64,000 nucleotides of DNA, taken from contig NZ_JAMXIC010000021.1 in assembly GCF_027587375.1 (NCBI RefSeq), positions 35,874-99,873 of the forward strand. Reading direction: 5' to 3'. Shown here in pieces: positions 51,651-60,880 of the stretch. This stretch comes from Arthrobacter sp. B2a2-09. GTDB taxonomy: Bacteria; Actinomycetota; Actinomycetes; Actinomycetales; Micrococcaceae. Below the pieces are notes generated by a model that worked only from the letters and a program-made list of their open reading frames with translations, was not told the DNA's origin and searched no databases. Positions within the stretch are counted from its first letter, which is position 1. Every line of letters starts with the position of its first letter. Position numbers and translations under genes: made by a program.

Positions 51651-52379
51651 ATGAGCGTGGATGGGGGTGAAGGTCCCACGACGGCAACCCCTTCGGATGC
51701 CCCGGCGAGCGGGGCGAGTGCCCAGGCAGCGGACGCCTCCGATGCCTGGTTGCCGGGCTGGCTGGTCCGGCATCCGCTCTACGCCGGGTGGGTATGGACC
51801 GGATTCTGGGCGTTGTTGATCGTCCTCGATGAATTCCTGGACCTGGCCGGCTGGAGCTGGTACCTATTAGTCGGCATGGCTGCGCTTCCGACGCTTCTGT
51901 CCACACTCGCGGTGCTGAACGCCACTCCCCGCAGGCATTTGAAACCGCAAAACGAATCAGTGCTGGGCCACTTCTTCGTGCGGTTCCTTGCCTTGGTGAC
52001 CGCATTCCTCGTGTGGGGCGTTTCCGTGGTCATGAGCGCCTCGATCTCCACCACCGTCCAGGCCGCAGTCGGAAATTCCGAGCGCGAAGTCACGTCCTTG
52101 GGCTTCAACTTGCTCGTGGCAGCTGTCCCGCTTGTCATTTCCGTGCTGTGGATGGCTTTCATTGTCCGCTGCGCCTGGTTCCTGCGCCGTTTGCGTGGCT
52201 GGAGCCAAAGTCCCGCCAGCTCACGGGTGCCGAAGAAATTCCTGCGCTCCCGGCCGAGGCTGAGGCGGGTGGTTGTCGGTCTGGCGCACCCGGGCCTCCT
52301 GCTCGTGGCCGGCCTCGGCATGTCTGTTCTCGCGCTGTTCTTGAACGCTGTGGAGCTGACCTTCAGGGTCTTGTCGTAA
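51651..52379 (+). CDS. Four-helix membrane protein, unknown function
   Basis: 242 residues from the ATG at 51651; the ribosome site is weak and a GTG two codons later is possible. A Ser/Ala-rich N-terminus of about 45 residues is followed by four hydrophobic helices: WVWTGFWALLIVLDEFLDL, LLVGMAALPTLLSTLAVL, FLALVTAFLVWGVSVVMSA, and a later LLVAAVPLVISVLWMAFIV plus a C-terminal one. No family recognised. It converges on xerD. Confidence 0.6.
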   Translation: MSVDGGEGPTTATPSDAPASGASAQAADASDAWLPGWLVRHPLYAGWVWTGFWALLIVLDEFLDLAGWSWYLLVGMAALPTLLSTLAVLNATPRRHLKPQNESVLGHFFVRFLALVTAFLVWGVSVVMSASISTTVQAAVGNSEREVTSLGFNLLVAAVPLVISVLWMAFIVRCAWFLRRLRGWSQSPASSRVPKKFLRSRPRLRRVVVGLAHPGLLLVAGLGMSVLALFLNAVELTFRVLS

Positions 52380-52437
52380 CCGTCTTGGCGTAATCGGCAC
52401 CGGACCGCGTGCAGTCTTCAACCTCCAGTGCAAGGTG

Positions 52438-53400
52438 TCAGCCGAGCGCCCGCGGATGCGCAGCCGCATACACCTCGCGCAAGGTGTCGGCAGTGACCAA
52501 GGTGTACACCTGTGTGGTGGTCACCGAGGCGTGGCCCAGGAGCTCCTGCACAACGCGGACATCAGCACCGCCCTCGAGCAGATGCGTGGCGAAAGAATGC
52601 CGGAGGGTGTGCGGGGAAACGTCCTTGGTGATGTTGGCTTTCTCCGCCGCAGTCTTAAGAATGGTCCAGGCACTCTGCCGGCTGATCCGGCCTCCGCGGG
52701 CATTCAGGAACAGTGCAGGAGTGCCTTTTCCCTTGGCGGCCAATGCAGGCCTTCCGCGAACCACATAGGACCCGACGGCGCGGGCACCGTAGGACCCCAG
52801 TGGCACCAAGCGCTCCTTGGAGCCTTTTCCGAAGAGCCGTACGATCGCGGGGCCATCGGCTTCCGCTTCGAGGGAGACATCGTCGACGTCAAGCCCCACG
52901 GCTTCGCTGATGCGGGCACCCGTGGAGTAGAGGAACTCCAAAAGGGCCCGGTCCCTCAACCCGGTGGCGGTATCGGCACCGGCGGCCTCAAGGATCCGGG
53001 TCACTTCGCCGACGCTAATGGCCTTCGGCAGACGCTTGCCGGGCATTGGCGGGTGGACATCGCTCGCGGGGTCCGCCGTCGTCGTCCCCTCCAGGGCCCA
53101 AAACTTGTGGAGCCCCCGGACGGCAACCACGGTGCGTGCCGCAGAGCGGACGCCGAGTGCGGCGCCACCATCGGAGCCTTCGGTCAGTGCCTGGACGAAG
53201 GCAGTGACGTCGTGCCGGGAGATGTTGCCCGGGTTGTCGACGCCGGACGCGGCCAGGAAGTTCGAATAGCGTGACAGGTCCCGGCGGTAAGCGGACAGAG
53301 TGTTACTTGCGAGTCCCCGTTCCACGCCGAGGTGTTGCAGGTAGTCCGTGACGGCCCGGTCAATGGCCGTCTGGACCCTCGGCTCCGCGAGCTGGGGCAC
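52438..53400 (-). CDS. xerD: Tyrosine recombinase XerD
   Basis: 320 residues from GTG at 53400, two bases after the Nudix stop. N-terminal SAM-like domain (DYLQHLGVERGLASNTLSAYRRDLSRYSNFL), then catalytic residues: Arg in STGARISEAVGLDV, Lys in FGKGSKERLVPLG, HTLRHSFATHLL, LGHASVTTTQVYT with the Tyr nucleophile. XerD, with XerC, resolves chromosome dimers at dif. Adjacent to the Nudix and pyrG genes, matching Rv1699-Rv1701. Confidence 0.95.
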   Translation of the reverse strand: MPQLAEPRVQTAIDRAVTDYLQHLGVERGLASNTLSAYRRDLSRYSNFLAASGVDNPGNISRHDVTAFVQALTEGSDGGAALGVRSAARTVVAVRGLHKFWALEGTTTADPASDVHPPMPGKRLPKAISVGEVTRILEAAGADTATGLRDRALLEFLYSTGARISEAVGLDVDDVSLEAEADGPAIVRLFGKGSKERLVPLGSYGARAVGSYVVRGRPALAAKGKGTPALFLNARGGRISRQSAWTILKTAAEKANITKDVSPHTLRHSFATHLLEGGADVRVVQELLGHASVTTTQVYTLVTADTLREVYAAAHPRALG

Positions 53401-53402
53401 GG

Positions 53403-54065
53403 TCAGCGCTGGCTCGGGTGGGCGGGCCAGGGAGCATCGGCCGGGCGCAGGTTCCTGAAGCCGTCGGCGCGTGCGGCGGCGGCCGCGAGGATCCCGACGA
53501 CGGCGGACGGGTTGTGCAGGCGTCCTTCGAGCACCGCTGAAACAGCTTCGTCGAGCGTGACCCACACCAGCTCGATTTCGGCTTCTTCATCTGTGCGGAC
53601 GTGCCGTTCCGCCTCGGGAACGTCTCCCAATCCGCGCGCCAGATAGATTCGAATCGCCTCGCTCGAGGATCCAGGTGAATTGAAGAAGTCCACGAGGACA
53701 TTCCACGTGGCCGCCGTAAGATCGGCCTCTTCAGCGAGCTCCCGGGCGGCGCCGACCACGAAGTCTTCGCCGGCCACATCAAGAAGCCCGGCAGGAATCT
53801 CCCACAGATCCATGCCCACGGGGTGGCGATATTGCTTGAGCAACAGGATTTCGCCGTCGACATTCATCGGCAGCACAGCAACAGCGCCAGGATGGTCGAT
53901 GTAGTCGCGGACCAAAGTACCGGTGTCTTCGCCCAGCTCGAAGGCGTCACTGACGACGTCCCAAATGCGGCCTTCGTAGACCTTGCTGGACGACAAAAGA
54001 CGGCGCGGGCTCGGCATATCCGAAACCTTCCGAAAAGTGCTGGGGGTTTCAGAAATACCGGGCAT
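53403..54065 (-). CDS. Nudix hydrolase, ADP-ribose pyrophosphatase type
   Basis: 220 residues. ADP-ribose pyrophosphatase-like: VVSDAFELGEDTGTLVRDYIDHPGAVAVLP, LLLKQYRHPVGMDLWEIPAGL, and the Nudix box AARELAEEADL, followed by FFNSPGSSSEAIRIYLA, a loop typical of this subgroup. It probably cleaves ADP-ribose. Gene order pyrG-Nudix-xerD is the same in mycobacteria. The start could be the ATG 16 codons later. Confidence 0.9.
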   Translation of the reverse strand: MPGISETPSTFRKVSDMPSPRRLLSSSKVYEGRIWDVVSDAFELGEDTGTLVRDYIDHPGAVAVLPMNVDGEILLLKQYRHPVGMDLWEIPAGLLDVAGEDFVVGAARELAEEADLTAATWNVLVDFFNSPGSSSEAIRIYLARGLGDVPEAERHVRTDEEAEIELVWVTLDEAVSAVLEGRLHNPSAVVGILAAAAARADGFRNLRPADAPWPAHPSQR

Positions 54066-54092
54066 CGCGCCGTCCTTCGTTTGTGTGAGCGA

Positions 54093-55835
54093 TTACTTCG
54101 CAGCTACCTTGCGGGCTGACTTTGCTAGCGAATCCACGCCTGACTGACGCTCCAGCGCAGCCTTCACGAGGCCGGCAAACAGCGGGTGGGGGCGCGTGGG
54201 GCGGGAGCTGAGCTCGGGGTGGGCCTGTGTTGCCACGTAGTACGGGTGTACTTCGCGCGGAAGTTCCACGAACTCAACCAGCTTGCCATCGGGAGACGTT
54301 CCGGAGAACACCAGTCCCTCGGCTGCGATCTGCTCGCGGTACTTGTTGTTGACCTCGTAGCGGTGGCGGTGACGCTCGCTGACGGTCGTTGCACCATAGG
54401 TCTCTGCAACCACGGAGCCTTCATCCAACTTGGCTTCGTAAAGGCCGAGGCGCATCGTGCCGCCAAGATCGCCCTTGCCGTCCACGATGTCCAACTGTTC
54501 TTCCATGGTGGCGATGACCGGGTACTTGGAGTCCGGCTCGAACTCGCTGGAGGACGCCCCCTCGAGGCCGACCACATTGCGGGCGTATTCAATGACCATG
54601 CACTGAAGGCCGAGGCAAAGGCCCAGCACCGGAAGCTTTGTCTCGCGGGCGAACTTAAGCGCGCCGAGCTTGCCCTCCAGGCCACGGATACCGAAGCCGC
54701 CGGGAACACAAATGGCGTCGACGCCGGCCAAGGACTTGGTGGCGCCTTCGAGGGTTTCGCATTCGTCGGACGGGACCCAGCGGATCTTGACCTTGGTTTC
54801 GTTCGCGAAACCACCGGCACGCAAGGCCTCGGTCACGGACAGGTAAGCGTCCGGGAGGTCGATGTACTTGCCCACGAGGGCAACTTCAACCTGGTGTTTG
54901 GGGTTGTGGACAGCTTCGAGGAGCTTGTCCCAGCTGGTCCAGTCGACGTCCTTGAACGGGAGATCCAAGGCGCGGACGACGTAGGAGTCAAGGCCCTGGG
55001 AGTGCAGCGTCTTGGGGATGTCGTAGATGCTGGGAGCGTCGGCGGCGTTGACCACTGCGTCAATATCGACGTCGCACATGCGGCCGATCTTTTCGCGCAT
55101 GGCGTCAGGCACTTCGCGGTCCGAGCGGATCACGATCGCTTCCGGCTGGATGCCAAGGGAGCGCAAGGCGGCAACGGAGTGCTGCGTTGGCTTGGTCTTC
55201 AGTTCCTGCGACGGGCCGATGTACGGCACCAACGAGACGTGCAGGAAAAAGACGTTGTTGCGGCCGATGTCCTGGCGGACCTGGCGCGCGGACTCGAGGA
55301 AAGGCTGGGACTCGATGTCGCCAACGGTGCCGCCGATTTCGGTGATGATGACATCCGGAGCGTTCTTGCCTTCAGCGGGGAGGCGCATGCGGCGCTTAAT
55401 CTCATCCGTGATGTGCGGGATGACCTGGACGGTGTCGCCGAGGTACTCGCCACGCCGTTCCTTGGCGATGACCGTCGAGTAGATCTGGCCGGTCGTGACG
55501 TTGGCCGAACCCTCGAGGTTTTCATCGAGGAAGCGCTCGTAGTGTCCGATGTCGAGGTCGGTTTCGGCGCCGTCGTCAGTGACGAAGACTTCGCCGTGTT
55601 GGAAGGGGTTCATCGTGCCCGGATCCACGTTCAGATAGGGATCGAGCTTCTGCATAGTTACAGACAAACCGCGTGCCCGCAGCAGGTGGCCGAGGCTCGA
55701 AGCCGTCAGTCCCTTACCGAGCGAGGACGCCACACCGCCAGTGACAAAGATGTGTTTGGTCGTCTTGGACGAGCCCGGGAACCGGGAATTTACACGGGAA
55801 TTTGATCGCTGCACCACGGAATTCGAGCCTATCAT
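54093..55835 (-). CDS. pyrG: CTP synthase
   Basis: 580 residues from ATG at 55835, with GGAGG eight bases upstream. Synthetase domain: KHIFVTGGVASSLGKGLTASSLG, KLDPYLNVDPGTMNPFQHGEVFVTDDGAETDLDIGHYERF, then a glutamine amidotransferase domain with PVLGLCLGLQCMVIEYARN (catalytic Cys) and the His/Glu pair in THPELSSRP-like THPEL. Converts UTP to CTP with glutamine and ATP. The N-terminal about 20 residues before the domain are variable. Confidence 0.97.
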   Translation of the reverse strand: MIGSNSVVQRSNSRVNSRFPGSSKTTKHIFVTGGVASSLGKGLTASSLGHLLRARGLSVTMQKLDPYLNVDPGTMNPFQHGEVFVTDDGAETDLDIGHYERFLDENLEGSANVTTGQIYSTVIAKERRGEYLGDTVQVIPHITDEIKRRMRLPAEGKNAPDVIITEIGGTVGDIESQPFLESARQVRQDIGRNNVFFLHVSLVPYIGPSQELKTKPTQHSVAALRSLGIQPEAIVIRSDREVPDAMREKIGRMCDVDIDAVVNAADAPSIYDIPKTLHSQGLDSYVVRALDLPFKDVDWTSWDKLLEAVHNPKHQVEVALVGKYIDLPDAYLSVTEALRAGGFANETKVKIRWVPSDECETLEGATKSLAGVDAICVPGGFGIRGLEGKLGALKFARETKLPVLGLCLGLQCMVIEYARNVVGLEGASSSEFEPDSKYPVIATMEEQLDIVDGKGDLGGTMRLGLYEAKLDEGSVVAETYGATTVSERHRHRYEVNNKYREQIAAEGLVFSGTSPDGKLVEFVELPREVHPYYVATQAHPELSSRPTRPHPLFAGLVKAALERQSGVDSLAKSARKVAAK

Positions 55836-56047
55836 CAATTGAGCCTCCAGAGGGTCCGCTAGCCGTTTTCCCAAATGCTCAATAGTCTCCCGCCGTGAGG
55901 CAAGGATCAAGGGTAATGTCCACCCGAACCGGTAAAAACAGGTCAGCTGCTCGAGAATCCACAGCTTGGCATCAGGTAGCGCAGGAGCGGGCTCCCGGCC
56001 CAGCGTAGGCGCACATGTGACCGATGTCCCAGACCGCAGCCGCGTGG

Positions 56048-57787
56048 CTACGCCTGCTGGGGTAGAAGTTTGGCGTCGTCCAGCAATTCCTGGGCATGCG
56101 CACGCGCAGACTCCGAGTCTTCCTGGCCTGCCAGCATCCTGGCAAGCTCCTTAACGCGTTCTTCGTCATCGAGGAGCTGGACGTCGCTGGATGTGAAGCC
56201 AGTGGCCGTCTTGCCGTCGCTTCCCCTGACCGAGGTCTTGGTGACGCGGATGTGCTGATCGGCGAAGGCAGCCACCTGCGGCAGGTGGGTTACCACCAGC
56301 ACCTGGACGTGGCGGGCCAGCATGGCAAGCCGGCGTCCGATCTCGACGGCCGCACGCCCACCTACTCCGGCATCCACTTCGTCAAAGACGAAGGTCGGCA
56401 CGGGATCGACGGCGGCGAGGACCACTTCGATGGCAAGCATGACGCGGGACAGCTCACCACCGGACGCCCCCTTGCCGAGGGGGCGGGCAGGGGCACCTGA
56501 GTGCGGTTGCAGGAGGAAGGAGATGTCGTCGACGCCGTCCGGCCCCAACCGCCCTTGGCTGTCCACCTCGATCACCAGGGTCGCGTCGGCCATCGCAAGG
56601 GCGGTGAGTTCCGCGCTTACCCGCGCGGAGAGCTCTTTGGCTGCCTTTGATCGCAACTTCGAGATGCGCGTGGCCTGCTTTCGCAGCGTGGACTCCGCCG
56701 CAGTCACTTCGGTGTCAAGGGCTTCGATCCGGCTCGAATCATCCTGCAGTTCGTCCAGCCGGGTCCTCGAAGCTGCTGCCCATTCCAAGACCTCGTCGAT
56801 GCTCGGAGCGTACTTGCGAATCAGTTTGGCCAGGCCAGCCCGCCGCTCCTCGATCTCCGAAAGTCGTTCGGGTCCCTCCGAGTCCAGGGATGCTTGGTAG
56901 CTGGACAGCTCCCCTGCGATGTCGTTGATGAGGAAGCCGATCTCGGCGAGCCGTGTGGCGGCTCCCGCCAACGCTTCGTCATGTTCGGAAACCTGGTCCA
57001 GCGCCCGTTTGGCCGAGTCGATGAGCGTCGTGGCATCGGCTGTTTCGCCGAATTCCTCCGAGATCAGTGCTTCATGTGCTGCCGCGGCCGCGATGCGGAG
57101 CTCTTCCACGTTCGCCAGCTTCACTGCCTCGGCCTTGAGGGACTCATCCTCGCCCGGCTGGGGATCGACGTCGTCGATTTCCTGGAGTGCGACCGCGAGC
57201 GATTCCGCCTCGCGCAGCCTTTCCCGGGCCTCGCCGCGGAGGGTATCGAGTTCCGCCTGGCTGGACTTCCAATGGCCATAAAGTTCCTGGTACTCAGTAA
57301 GCGCTGTGGCGAGCTCGGCACCGGCGAAGCGGTCCAGTGCGTGCCGCTGCGCCACGGCACCTTTGAGCCGCATCTGGTCCGACTGGCCATGCACTACCAC
57401 CAGGCTCTCGCCAAGTTCTGCCAGCACGCCCACAGGCGCCGACCGTCCGCCCACGAAGGCACGGCTGCGGCCGTCTGCGCCCACGGTGCGGGCCAGCACG
57501 AGCTGAGTGCCGCCGTCGCACTCTTCCGCGTCACCGCCGGCCTCCACGGCCCGTTCCACGGCGGCATGCGCCGGATCAAGGAAGAGCCGAGCCTCCGCAG
57601 AGGCCGACTTGGCACCGGAGCGTACCGCACCGGCGTCGGACCGTGCTCCCAGAAGGAGGCCGACGGCGGTGACCACCATGGTCTTGCCGGCGCCGGTTTC
57701 GCCCGTGACGACGCTCAGGCCTGGCCCCAACGGCAACGTGGCGTCGGTGATGACGCCGAGATCACGGATCCGGAGTTCCTCGATCAT
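56048..57787 (-). CDS. recN: DNA repair protein RecN
   Basis: 579 residues. SMC-like: MIEELRIRDLGVITDATLPL at the start, Walker A GETGAGKTMVVTAVGLLL, long coiled coils between residues 200 and 390, ABC signature KGASGGELSRVMLAIEV, and Walker B VFDEVDAGVGGRAAVEIG. It works with RecA in double-strand break repair. Starts four bases after the NAD kinase stop; AAGGAGA within that gene's end is its ribosome site. No LexA box seen. Confidence 0.97.
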   Translation of the reverse strand: MIEELRIRDLGVITDATLPLGPGLSVVTGETGAGKTMVVTAVGLLLGARSDAGAVRSGAKSASAEARLFLDPAHAAVERAVEAGGDAEECDGGTQLVLARTVGADGRSRAFVGGRSAPVGVLAELGESLVVVHGQSDQMRLKGAVAQRHALDRFAGAELATALTEYQELYGHWKSSQAELDTLRGEARERLREAESLAVALQEIDDVDPQPGEDESLKAEAVKLANVEELRIAAAAAHEALISEEFGETADATTLIDSAKRALDQVSEHDEALAGAATRLAEIGFLINDIAGELSSYQASLDSEGPERLSEIEERRAGLAKLIRKYAPSIDEVLEWAAASRTRLDELQDDSSRIEALDTEVTAAESTLRKQATRISKLRSKAAKELSARVSAELTALAMADATLVIEVDSQGRLGPDGVDDISFLLQPHSGAPARPLGKGASGGELSRVMLAIEVVLAAVDPVPTFVFDEVDAGVGGRAAVEIGRRLAMLARHVQVLVVTHLPQVAAFADQHIRVTKTSVRGSDGKTATGFTSSDVQLLDDEERVKELARMLAGQEDSESARAHAQELLDDAKLLPQQA

Positions 57788-57790
57788 GGT

Positions 57791-58813
57791 CTACATCTCC
57801 TTTGTGGGGTCGGCCGCTCTGCCTGTCCGCACGTCCTGGGGCGTCGGCAAAGGGCTGGGCTTGAAGGTCCTGACCACAGGGGTAGGACCGGTGTGGATGT
57901 CCGCCGAACGGGGTGCCGGACCCCGCCAGCCGTGGATGGGGAGCTCAAACTTCCGCACGAGCCGCGCCGAAAACGGGGTCTGGTGGGTGCGGGCCAGCCG
58001 CACAGGCCGGGTGGACCGGGTTACTTCGATCCGGGCGCCGGGCGGCAGGTCCACGGAACGGCGGCCATCGCACCAAAGCACGCCTTGGGCGTCGGTCCGG
58101 GTGAGTATCTCCACAGCCAGCTTGGACCGCGGCGAAACCACGAGGGGTTTGGCGAAGAGGGCATGGGCGCTAATGGGGACAATCACCAAGGCCTCCACCT
58201 CGGGCCACACCACCGGCCCGCCGGATGAGAAGGCGTAAGCCGTGGAGCCCGTCGGGGTAGCAAGCACCACTCCGTCACAGCCAAAAGACGTCAGCGGACG
58301 TTCATCCACTTCGGTGACCACTTCGATCATGCGCTCCCGGTCCGCCTTTTCAATGGCGGCTTCGTTGAGGGCCCAGGTATGCCAGATCTTCTGGCCCCGG
58401 ACCCACACCTGGACATCGATGGTCATGCGTTCTTCCACGGTGTATTCGCGGCTGGCAATCCACTCGACAGTCTGGGCAAGATCGGCACGCTCGCTCTCGG
58501 CGAGGAATCCAACATGCCCGAGGTTGACGCCCAACAGGGGAACATCGACGTTGCGGACCAGCTCGGCCGCGCGCAGGATGGTGCCGTCGCCACCAAGAAC
58601 CATGACGAGTTCGACGTCCTCCAGCCGGACATCCTCGTGCAGTATCTCGATCGGCTTGTCCACCACACCGTAGAACCGTTCGATGTCGTCCAGTTCGGAC
58701 TTCTGCATCACGGGGATCAGGCCGGAGTAGTGGAGCTGCCCGCAGGCATCCCAAGCCGCGCGAAGGGAGTCCTCACGCCCGGTGTGGGCAAGGACCATAA
58801 CGCGCCTGCTCAT
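57791..58813 (-). CDS. nadK: NAD kinase
   Basis: 340 residues. The signature GGDGTILRAAELVRN at residues about 74-88, then LGVNLGHVGFLAESER, SFGCDGVVLATPTGSTAYAFSSGG, all diagnostic. It phosphorylates NAD to NADP. A tail of about 50 basic residues with no known domain extends the C-terminus. Order tlyA-nadK-recN matches Rv1694-Rv1696. Gaps to both neighbours are 3-13 bases, so it belongs to one operon. Confidence 0.97.
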   Translation of the reverse strand: MSRRVMVLAHTGREDSLRAAWDACGQLHYSGLIPVMQKSELDDIERFYGVVDKPIEILHEDVRLEDVELVMVLGGDGTILRAAELVRNVDVPLLGVNLGHVGFLAESERADLAQTVEWIASREYTVEERMTIDVQVWVRGQKIWHTWALNEAAIEKADRERMIEVVTEVDERPLTSFGCDGVVLATPTGSTAYAFSSGGPVVWPEVEALVIVPISAHALFAKPLVVSPRSKLAVEILTRTDAQGVLWCDGRRSVDLPPGARIEVTRSTRPVRLARTHQTPFSARLVRKFELPIHGWRGPAPRSADIHTGPTPVVRTFKPSPLPTPQDVRTGRAADPTKEM

Positions 58814-58826
58814 GGTGTTCTGCTTT

Positions 58827-59639
58827 CTAGTGGGTGGTCCAGGTTCGTTCCATCAGTGCAGCAACTTCCTCGTCCCGCTCTTCGATCTTAGGCAAGTCCG
58901 ACTGCATCCTGCGTTTTATCCACAGGAAGTACTCCACATTTCCGTCCTGGCCCGGCAAGGGACTCGGTGCCAGGCCACAGAGTTCAAGCCCTGCATCCAC
59001 CGCCGCTTTGGCGACTTGGGCCACCGCGCGCCGCCGTTCATGGTCCGATGTGACCACGCCGGTGCGGCTCAGCCGTTCCTTGCCGACCTCGAATTGCGGC
59101 TTCACCATGAGCACCAGGTCTCCCCCGGGTTCGGTGCATGCCGCGAGCGGATGCAGAACCAGTGTGAGGGAAATGAAGGACAGGTCTGCCACAGTGAGCG
59201 TGGCCGCGCCGCCGATCTGCTCCGGGCTCATGTAGCGGACGTTGAGGCCCTCATGGACAGCGACGCGGGGATCGTTCCGCAAGGACGGCACCAACTGGTC
59301 ATGCCCGACGTCGACCGCCACCACGTGCGCGGCACCTTGCCGGAGCAGCACGTCAGTGAAGCCACCGGTAGAGGCCCCGGCGTCGAGGCACCGCTTCCCC
59401 TGCACAACAACGGAAGGGAACGCCGCCAGCGCCCCAGCTAGTTTGTGTCCGGCGCGGCTGACGTAGACGTCCTCGGCGTGGGCCCGAACATCAATCTCTG
59501 TCTCTTCGGAGACCTGTTGCGCCGCCTTGGCGAGAACGCTGCCTCCGGAACTGACCTTTCCGTCCGCAATGAGTTTCGCGGCATGGGTCCGCGATCTCGC
59601 CAACCCGCGGCTGACGAGTTCCTGGTCGAGTCTGGCCAT
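58827..59639 (-). CDS. tlyA: TlyA-type rRNA 2'-O-methyltransferase / hemolysin-like protein
   Basis: 270 residues. N-terminal S4-like RNA-binding domain (RLDQELVSRGLARSRTHAAKLIADGKVSSGG), then a FtsJ-type SAM methyltransferase fold: DAGASTGGFTDVLLRQGAAHVVAVDVGHDQLVPSL, and LTVADLSFISLTLVLHPL, KPQFEVGKE. In mycobacteria TlyA methylates 16S C1409 and 23S C1920, which is needed for capreomycin binding. Two bases separate it from the next upstream gene. Confidence 0.94.
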   Translation of the reverse strand: MARLDQELVSRGLARSRTHAAKLIADGKVSSGGSVLAKAAQQVSEETEIDVRAHAEDVYVSRAGHKLAGALAAFPSVVVQGKRCLDAGASTGGFTDVLLRQGAAHVVAVDVGHDQLVPSLRNDPRVAVHEGLNVRYMSPEQIGGAATLTVADLSFISLTLVLHPLAACTEPGGDLVLMVKPQFEVGKERLSRTGVVTSDHERRRAVAQVAKAAVDAGLELCGLAPSPLPGQDGNVEYFLWIKRRMQSDLPKIEERDEEVAALMERTWTTH

Positions 59640-59641
59640 GC

Positions 59642-59881
59642 TCAGCGTTCTTCGGCGTCGAGGGCCGCCAACAAGGAGTCGTGGATCTCGGCGTAGATGC
59701 CGCTGTGCCCTGCTACCGGCACAGATTGGATGCCGGTCAGCGGTTCCAAGGTCGAATCCACGGCGGAGTCACCTGTGGGGGCCGCGTCGTCCGGCCATGG
59801 GGCATCGTGCGGTTCGACGCCGTGCAGTTCGACGCTGTCCAGTTCGGCTGCGCGCTCCGGGTGATCGTTCAACTCGCTCAT
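59642..59881 (-). CDS. Small acidic protein (Rv1693-like position), function unknown
   Basis: 79 residues, strongly acidic and Pro-rich, ending SGIYAEIHDSLLAALDAEER. The C-terminal helix is the only likely ordered part. It lies between tlyA and the HAD gene with gaps of 2 and 9 bases, a place held by a small protein gene in mycobacteria. The position, not the sequence, supports a real gene. I cannot name a function. Confidence 0.65.
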   Translation of the reverse strand: MSELNDHPERAAELDSVELHGVEPHDAPWPDDAAPTGDSAVDSTLEPLTGIQSVPVAGHSGIYAEIHDSLLAALDAEER

Positions 59882-59890
59882 TCCACCAGC

Positions 59891-60880
59891 CTAGTTTTCC
59901 AGCCATTCGAGCCGCGGCGATGTGGCCTCTGCCGCGTCGGGATTGGCGGCCCACCAGGCTGCACACGCAGCACGCCAGCCGTCCAGATCCTTCTCGGACC
60001 CGGAAACGGTGATCAGGCCATCTTGGACCTCGGCAGTTGCCTTTCCGCAGCGGAACGTGCTGTCCTCCTCGAAGATCTCGGGGTACGGCTCGTACAGTTC
60101 CGTGAGATCAGCCAGCAAATAGCCGGGCCGTTCCGAGCTGCGCGCAGCAAGGATGGACTCCGTCGTATCGACGCCGGTGAGGACCGCCGCCGTCGCAAAG
60201 CCCGCACGGTTGCCGCCAAGGATGTCGGTGTCCAGGCGGTCTCCGACAACGATCGGCCGCTCGGACTTCAGCCTCCGGGCAGCCGAGTGGAAGAGCGGGG
60301 CCTCCGGCTTGCCGGCGACCCGCGGCTGTTTGCCAGTGGCAGACGCGACCGCGGCCACCAAGGTGCCGTTTCCGGGAGCAATCCCGCGAGCCTGGGGAAT
60401 GGACATGTCCGTATTTGTAGCCACCCAGAGAGCACCAGCGGCAACAACGTAGGACGCCTCCGCAAGATCCTTCCACGCGATTTCCGGGTTGAAGCCCTGG
60501 ACCACAGCCACAGGCTTATCTTCGGCGCTGTGGACAGGCGTGAGGCCTACAAGTTCGATTTCGTGGGCCAGCGCCGCGCTTCCAGTGATCATTACCCGTG
60601 AACCCGGAGCCAGGAGTCCGGCCAAAAGATCCCCGGCGGCCTGCGAGGAACTGACCACTTGGTTGTCCTCGGCCGGCGCGCCAAGTTCACGAAGATGCGC
60701 GGCCACCTGTGCCGGGGTACGCGAGGCGTTGTTGGTTACGTAGCCCAGCCGCACTCCGACCGATTCAAGCCGCTGCAGGGACTCCACCGCGCCGGGAATG
60801 GCGTGCGGGCCTGCGTAAACAACTCCGTCCAGATCGGACAGAACGGCGTCGAAACGGGAAACCAGTGAGGCCTCAGTCAT
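59891..60880 (-). CDS. HAD-superfamily phosphatase (NagD-like)
   Basis: 329 residues from ATG at 60880, which overlaps the end of the TPR gene by eight bases. HAD motif 1 SDLDGVVYAG, motif 2 YVTNNASRTP with the NagD-type cap, motif 3/4 VVGDRLDTDILGGNRAG. A C-terminal extra segment of about 70 residues (KATAEVQDGLITVSG, AACAAWWAANPDAAEA) is typical of actinobacterial members. It likely dephosphorylates a small phosphorylated sugar or nucleotide; substrate unknown. Confidence 0.9.
   Translation of the reverse strand: MTEASLVSRFDAVLSDLDGVVYAGPHAIPGAVESLQRLESVGVRLGYVTNNASRTPAQVAAHLRELGAPAEDNQVVSSSQAAGDLLAGLLAPGSRVMITGSAALAHEIELVGLTPVHSAEDKPVAVVQGFNPEIAWKDLAEASYVVAAGALWVATNTDMSIPQARGIAPGNGTLVAAVASATGKQPRVAGKPEAPLFHSAARRLKSERPIVVGDRLDTDILGGNRAGFATAAVLTGVDTTESILAARSSERPGYLLADLTELYEPYPEIFEEDSTFRCGKATAEVQDGLITVSGSEKDLDGWRAACAAWWAANPDAAEATSPRLEWLEN

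Noticed and set aside
54186..55805. Long open frame opposite pyrG
   Set aside because: Shadow of CTP synthase.
56894..58228. Open frame opposite recN and nadK
   Set aside because: Spans two well-identified genes in the wrong strand and lacks a start signal.
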